Below are positions 60,738-64,000 of a stretch of DNA of 64,000 bases, one piece after another. The notes under the pieces are model-generated. The model did not search any database, was not told the origin of the DNA, and saw nothing but the letters and a program-made list of their open reading frames with translations. Source of the stretch: Caballeronia telluris (GTDB lineage: Bacteria; Pseudomonadota; Gammaproteobacteria; Burkholderiales; Burkholderiaceae). The stretch lies in contig NZ_FCNZ02000004.1 of assembly GCF_001544495.1 (NCBI RefSeq), positions 124,001 through 188,000 on the forward strand. The letters run 5' to 3'. The translations under genes and the position numbers were made by a program. How positions within the stretch are numbered: the stretch's first letter is position 1; the number at the start of each line of letters is the position of its first letter.

Positions 60738-61874
60738 ATGTCCCTCTATCTCGACGACGCCCAACGCCGCGACATCCACCGCCTGCGCGCCTCGTGGCGC
60801 TGGCGCAGCCAATGGCCGACGTGGCTTTTGATCGCCTGCGTGTACGGCGGATGGTTCACCGTCGCGCTCAATGCCCGCACGCTCGGCATGCCGCTCGCGC
60901 TCGGCGCGCTGGCGCTGCTGTCGTGCTGGTACATGTCGCTGCAACACGAACTGCTGCACGGCCATCCGACGCGCTTTCCCCTCGTCAATGCGCTGTTCGG
61001 CATCGCGCCGCTCGCGGTCTGGTTCCCGTATGCGGTGTATCGCGAGTCGCATCTGCGTCATCACGACGATGCGCATCTGACCGATCCCGCACGCGATCCC
61101 GAGAGCTTTTTCGTGTCGGCCGAGTGCTGGGCGCGCGCCGGAACCTGCCTGCGCGCGCTCTTCGCCATCCGCAACACGCTGCCCGGCCGCATGCTGATCG
61201 GGCCCGCGTTCGCGATCGCGGGGACGTTGCGCGGCGCGGTATCGTCGATGGCTCGCGGGGATTGGCGCGCCGCCGGCAGCTGGGCGCTGCACGGCGTGTT
61301 GCTCGCCGTGCTGGTCGACTGGCTCGATCGCCGCTGCGGCATCGGCTGGTTCGCGTTCCTGTTCGGCGTCGGCTATCCGGCGCTCGCGCTGGGCGCAATC
61401 CGCTCGTTCCACGAACACCGCGAGGCCGCCGATCCGGCCGCGCGCACCGTCATCAACGAAGCGGGCTGGTTCTGGCGACTGCTGTTCCTGAACAACAACT
61501 ATCATTTAGTGCATCACGATTTGCCGCACGTCCCGTGGTTCGCGCTCCCCGGCATCTACGCGAAGGCGCGCCCGGCGTACCTGAAACGTTGTAACGGCTT
61601 CATGTACGACGGTTACTGGGCGATGGCGCGCCGCGTGGCGTTCGCCGCCGTCGCGCATCCCGTGCATGTGCGGACCTCGGCCGGCATCCCGCTTCGCCCG
61701 GCGCGCGCCGGCACGCACGCGACGGCCGCAGGCATCGCCGCCATCGTGCGCGCGGTCCAACCGAGGAAGCCATGTCTGCCACCGAGCCCTGGACATGCCC
61801 GACGTGCGCCATCCGCGTCGCCAGCCCGTTCTGCCCACAATGCGGCGAGAGCGCTCTTCGGCCGCCAGACCTGA
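60738..61874 (+). CDS. Membrane fatty-acid desaturase
   Basis: The 378-residue membrane protein has the three His boxes of di-iron desaturases: H70-x3-H74 (HELLH), H105-LRH-H109 and H256-LVH-H260, separated by hydrophobic segments (about four). It should insert a double bond or hydroxyl group into acyl chains or a similar lipid. The conserved domain ends near residue 300. The frame continues as a low-complexity tail overlapping the next gene by 103 bp (residues about 345-378) in another reading frame. The start at 60738 has no strong ribosome site. Confidence 0.88.
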   Translation: MSLYLDDAQRRDIHRLRASWRWRSQWPTWLLIACVYGGWFTVALNARTLGMPLALGALALLSCWYMSLQHELLHGHPTRFPLVNALFGIAPLAVWFPYAVYRESHLRHHDDAHLTDPARDPESFFVSAECWARAGTCLRALFAIRNTLPGRMLIGPAFAIAGTLRGAVSSMARGDWRAAGSWALHGVLLAVLVDWLDRRCGIGWFAFLFGVGYPALALGAIRSFHEHREAADPAARTVINEAGWFWRLLFLNNNYHLVHHDLPHVPWFALPGIYAKARPAYLKRCNGFMYDGYWAMARRVAFAAVAHPVHVRTSAGIPLRPARAGTHATAAGIAAIVRAVQPRKPCLPPSPGHARRAPSASPARSAHNAARALFGRQT

Positions 61875-62617
61875 CGCTGCGCGGGATCGGCGCGAAGCTG
61901 CTGCACGCGGCCACGAGCATCGACGGCAAGCTGGTTCGCACGCTCTGGCTGCTGTTGCGTCATCCGGGGCGGTTGACGGTCGCGCATCTGAACGGCCAGC
62001 GCATGCCCTACGTGCCGCCGTTCCAGTTGTTTCTCGTCGCGAACGCGTTTTTCTTCGCGATGCAGTCGCTGACCGACACGCAGATCTTCGGTTCGACGCT
62101 CGACTCGCATCTTCATCATCAGGACTGGAGTCCGCTCGCGCAGTCGCTGGTGGCCGAACGCGTCGAGACATTGCGGATGGACGCGGCGCAGTACACGCTC
62201 GTTTTCGACCGCGCCGCCGTGCTCAACGCGAAGTCGCTGATCATTCTGATGGTCGTCCCGTTCACGCTGATGTCGTGGCTGCTCCTGCCGCGCGCGGGCA
62301 GGCCGTTCGTCGCGTTCTTTTATTTCTCGCTGCATCTTTACGCGTTCCTGTTGCTGCTGTTTTCGCTCGCGCTCGCGATCGCGGCCATCGACGTCCGGCT
62401 GGGCGGCGCCGGCCTCGGCTCGCCCGTCGTGGACAAGATTCTCTCGATCGTCAATCTGGGCGTGTGCGGCGGTTATGCGTTCCTGGCGCTGAAGCCCGCG
62501 TTCGGATCGCGGGGAATCGGGCGCGTCGTGAAGGCGGTCGCGATGGCGCTCGCGGCGGGTGTCATCGTGCTGGGTTACCGGTTCGCCATTTTTCTGATCA
62601 CGCTTTACACCGCGTAA
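61772..62617 (+). CDS. DUF3667-type membrane protein with N-terminal zinc ribbon
   Basis: The 281-residue protein has a zinc-ribbon motif (CPTC at residues 9-12 and CPQC at 21-24) followed by about five or six membrane helices. Landmarks are YVPPFQLFLVANAFFF and VPFTLMSWLLLPRAGRPFVAFFYFS. It matches the DUF3667 group, of unknown function. GAGGAAG before the ATG at 61772 supports the start. The first 103 bp overlap the desaturase 3' end in a different frame, so translation coupling is likely. Confidence 0.85.
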   Translation: MSATEPWTCPTCAIRVASPFCPQCGESALRPPDLTLRGIGAKLLHAATSIDGKLVRTLWLLLRHPGRLTVAHLNGQRMPYVPPFQLFLVANAFFFAMQSLTDTQIFGSTLDSHLHHQDWSPLAQSLVAERVETLRMDAAQYTLVFDRAAVLNAKSLIILMVVPFTLMSWLLLPRAGRPFVAFFYFSLHLYAFLLLLFSLALAIAAIDVRLGGAGLGSPVVDKILSIVNLGVCGGYAFLALKPAFGSRGIGRVVKAVAMALAAGVIVLGYRFAIFLITLYTA

Positions 62618-62714
62618 CCGGCCGCAAGCGCAGGCCGAACGGGCGACTATACTGCGCCTCTGCGGCGCGCGCCGCTATGCCATCGCGCCCTAGCGGCAAA
62701 CGAACCCCAAAGCC

Positions 62715-63530
62715 ATGAACTGGATCGCCGCCCTGCCGATGTACAACGTGACACCCGAGCTCGCCGCCCACTGGCGGGCGCTGCTCGCGCACGTCGGCGC
62801 GCGGCTCGAACCGTGGCTCGCGGCCCGCGGCGATTCGCTCGCGCTCATCGAGCCGGACGAGCAGCTCGAACGCTTCTGGCTGCGCGACGATCTTCTGCTG
62901 TCGCAGACCTGCGGTTATCCGCTGGTCCACGCGCTTTCGGAGCGGGTTCGCGTGATCGCGACGCCCGCATTCGACATCGACGGCTGCGCGCACGGCAACT
63001 ATCGCAGCGTGCTCGTGACAGGCGCGCACGTCGACGCGACGACGCTCGCGCAGTGCCAAGGCCTGCGCGCCGCCTTCAACGACGACGACTCCAACAGCGG
63101 CATGAACCTGTTTCGCGCGGCCGTCGCGCCGCTCGCGCTCGGCAAGCCGTTCTTTTCCGCCGTGCTGCGAACCGGCGGCCACCTGCAATCCCTGCGCGCG
63201 CTCGCGATCGACCGCAGCGCCGACGTCGCCGCCATAGACTGCGTGACGCTCGCGTTCGTGCGCGACCGGTTACCCGAACTGGCCGATGGAATACGCGAGA
63301 TCGGCGTGACGCAAAGCGCGCCGGGCTTGCCGTTCATCGCGTCGAAGGCGGTGCCGGCCGAAGTGCCAGCCCTTCTCGCCGACGCGCTCGACGACGCCGT
63401 CCGCGCCGATCCCGCGCTCGCGCGCCGGCTGAAACTCACCGGCTTCGTGCGCCGCCCGGCGAGCGACTATGCCTCGATTCTCGACATCGAGCGCGGCGCC
63501 ATCGAGCAAGGTTATCCGGTGCTTGCGTGA
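62715..63530 (+). CDS. PhnD-like substrate-binding-fold protein without signal peptide
   Basis: The 271-residue protein resembles phosphate/phosphonate-type binding proteins (PhnD family): [19 protein letters not shown], then [41 protein letters not shown], then [20 protein letters not shown] and [19 protein letters not shown]. It has no signal peptide, unlike ordinary periplasmic receptors, and no transporter genes lie beside it. It may be a cytoplasmic enzyme or sensor built on this fold. Start at 62715 is the first ATG in frame. Confidence 0.8.
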   Translation: MNWIAALPMYNVTPELAAHWRALLAHVGARLEPWLAARGDSLALIEPDEQLERFWLRDDLLLSQTCGYPLVHALSERVRVIATPAFDIDGCAHGNYRSVLVTGAHVDATTLAQCQGLRAAFNDDDSNSGMNLFRAAVAPLALGKPFFSAVLRTGGHLQSLRALAIDRSADVAAIDCVTLAFVRDRLPELADGIREIGVTQSAPGLPFIASKAVPAEVPALLADALDDAVRADPALARRLKLTGFVRRPASDYASILDIERGAIEQGYPVLA

Positions 63531-63711
63531 TCGCCGGGGCTTTCGCAAACGTCCCGCGAATAACCCTACATTCGGTGTGACGGGCAGGTTTTCCCGACTT
63601 TCGGCACAATCGGGGTTTCATACGGCGTCGCGAGACGCGCCCCGCAATCTGCACACGCCTCATGCAAGTCGCCCTGCGCGCCCCGACGCCTCCAGACACC
63701 GGAGCCGTCGA

Positions 63712-64000
63712 ATGATCCCCTTTTCAGTACTCGATTTATCCCCGATTCCGGCCGGCGCCACCGCCGCCGACGCCTTTCGCCATTCGCTCGACCTCGCGCA
63801 GCACGCCGAACAGTGGGGTTATCTGCGCTACTGGCTCGCCGAGCATCACAACATGACGGGCATCGCGAGCGCGGCCACGTCGGTCGTGATCGGTTATATC
63901 GCGGGCGGCACGAAGACGATTCGCGTCGGCTCAGGCGGCGTGATGCTGCCGAATCACGCGCCGCTCGTGATCGCTGAGCAGTTCGGCACGCTCGCCTCGC
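63712..64000 (+). CDS. LLM-class flavin-dependent oxidoreductase, 3' end outside window
   Basis: The visible 96 residues read [15 protein letters not shown], then [27 protein letters not shown] and [32 protein letters not shown]. These are the N-terminal segments of luciferase-like monooxygenases, including the WLAEHHN and [12 protein letters not shown] motifs. Such enzymes use reduced FMN to oxygenate small molecules. The ATG at 63712 follows GGAGCC. The gene runs off the window end. Confidence 0.9.
   Translation, partial: MIPFSVLDLSPIPAGATAADAFRHSLDLAQHAEQWGYLRYWLAEHHNMTGIASAATSVVIGYIAGGTKTIRVGSGGVMLPNHAPLVIAEQFGTLAS

Noticed and set aside
1-64000. CRISPR arrays, tRNA/rRNA genes, insertion sequences or prophage remnants
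   Set aside because: I saw no regular repeat-spacer pattern, no cloverleaf or rRNA core sequence, and no transposase or integrase frame.

Overview
The window is GC-rich and gene-dense. Its gene content (HutC-type regulator with a polar amino-acid ABC operon, mmsAB, glgC-glgA, pdxY, ppgK-zwf, a second infA, FUSC exporters, a complete pel operon) points to a chromosome of a Burkholderiaceae member, most likely Paraburkholderia or Caballeronia. This is inferred from protein families only. I see no rRNA, tRNA, insertion sequence, phage or CRISPR array.

Layout. (1) 1-8.6 kb: the 3' end of an SRPBCC gene and a nucleoside-deaminase-like gene, then a divergent catabolic/uptake cluster. A 2-oxoglutarate/Fe(II) oxygenase and an FAD-linked oxidase read leftward. 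A polar amino-acid ABC transporter, a HisC-like aminotransferase and a HutC-type GntR regulator read rightward. The divergent promoter region holds two GTATATAC palindromes, each overlapping a -10 box, which fits control by the HutC-type protein. (2) 8.9-16.2 kb: a Tat-lipoprotein ferritin-like protein, an NmrA-like reductase divergent from a LysR regulator, a FUSC exporter, two small exported proteins (one a 45-residue His-rich peptide), an alpha/beta hydrolase and a VOC-like protein. (3) 16.2-20.4 kb: an MFS transporter, an unusual metallo-beta-lactamase-fold protein lacking metal-site-2 ligands, and two tandem IclR regulators. (4) 20.4-29.3 kb: glgC-glgA, pdxY, an SDR, a GH15 enzyme, a lipoamide-dehydrogenase-like flavoprotein and a small membrane protein. 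(5) 29.6-33.2 kb: mmsA-mmsB with a divergent LysR. (6) 33.3-38.5 kb: an exported protein, an M23 peptidase/coiled-coil/bactofilin module, corA, a 540-bp gap with an orphan terminator, a small conserved protein and a second IF-1. (7) 38.6-46.4 kb: a HAD phosphatase, polyphosphate glucokinase and Zwf operon, arylamine N-acetyltransferase, an FtsI-like PBP outside a division cluster, a lipoprotein and several small unknowns. (8) 46.4-60.4 kb: a formate/nitrite-type channel and the full pelABCDEFG exopolysaccharide operon on the minus strand. (9) 60.7-64 kb: a fatty-acid desaturase overlapping a DUF3667 membrane protein, a signal-less PhnD-like protein and the start of an LLM-class flavin oxidoreductase.

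How the parts work together. Region 1 looks like a self-regulated uptake and oxidation system for an amino-acid-like or N-heterocyclic compound; the substrate cannot be read from sequence. Regions 4 and 7 hold central sugar metabolism (glycogen synthesis, polyphosphate-driven glucose phosphorylation, oxidative pentose phosphate entry). Region 8 encodes synthesis, c-di-GMP gating and export of the cationic Pel polysaccharide. Long antisense reading frames opposite the pel genes and elsewhere are by-products of high GC content and were left out.
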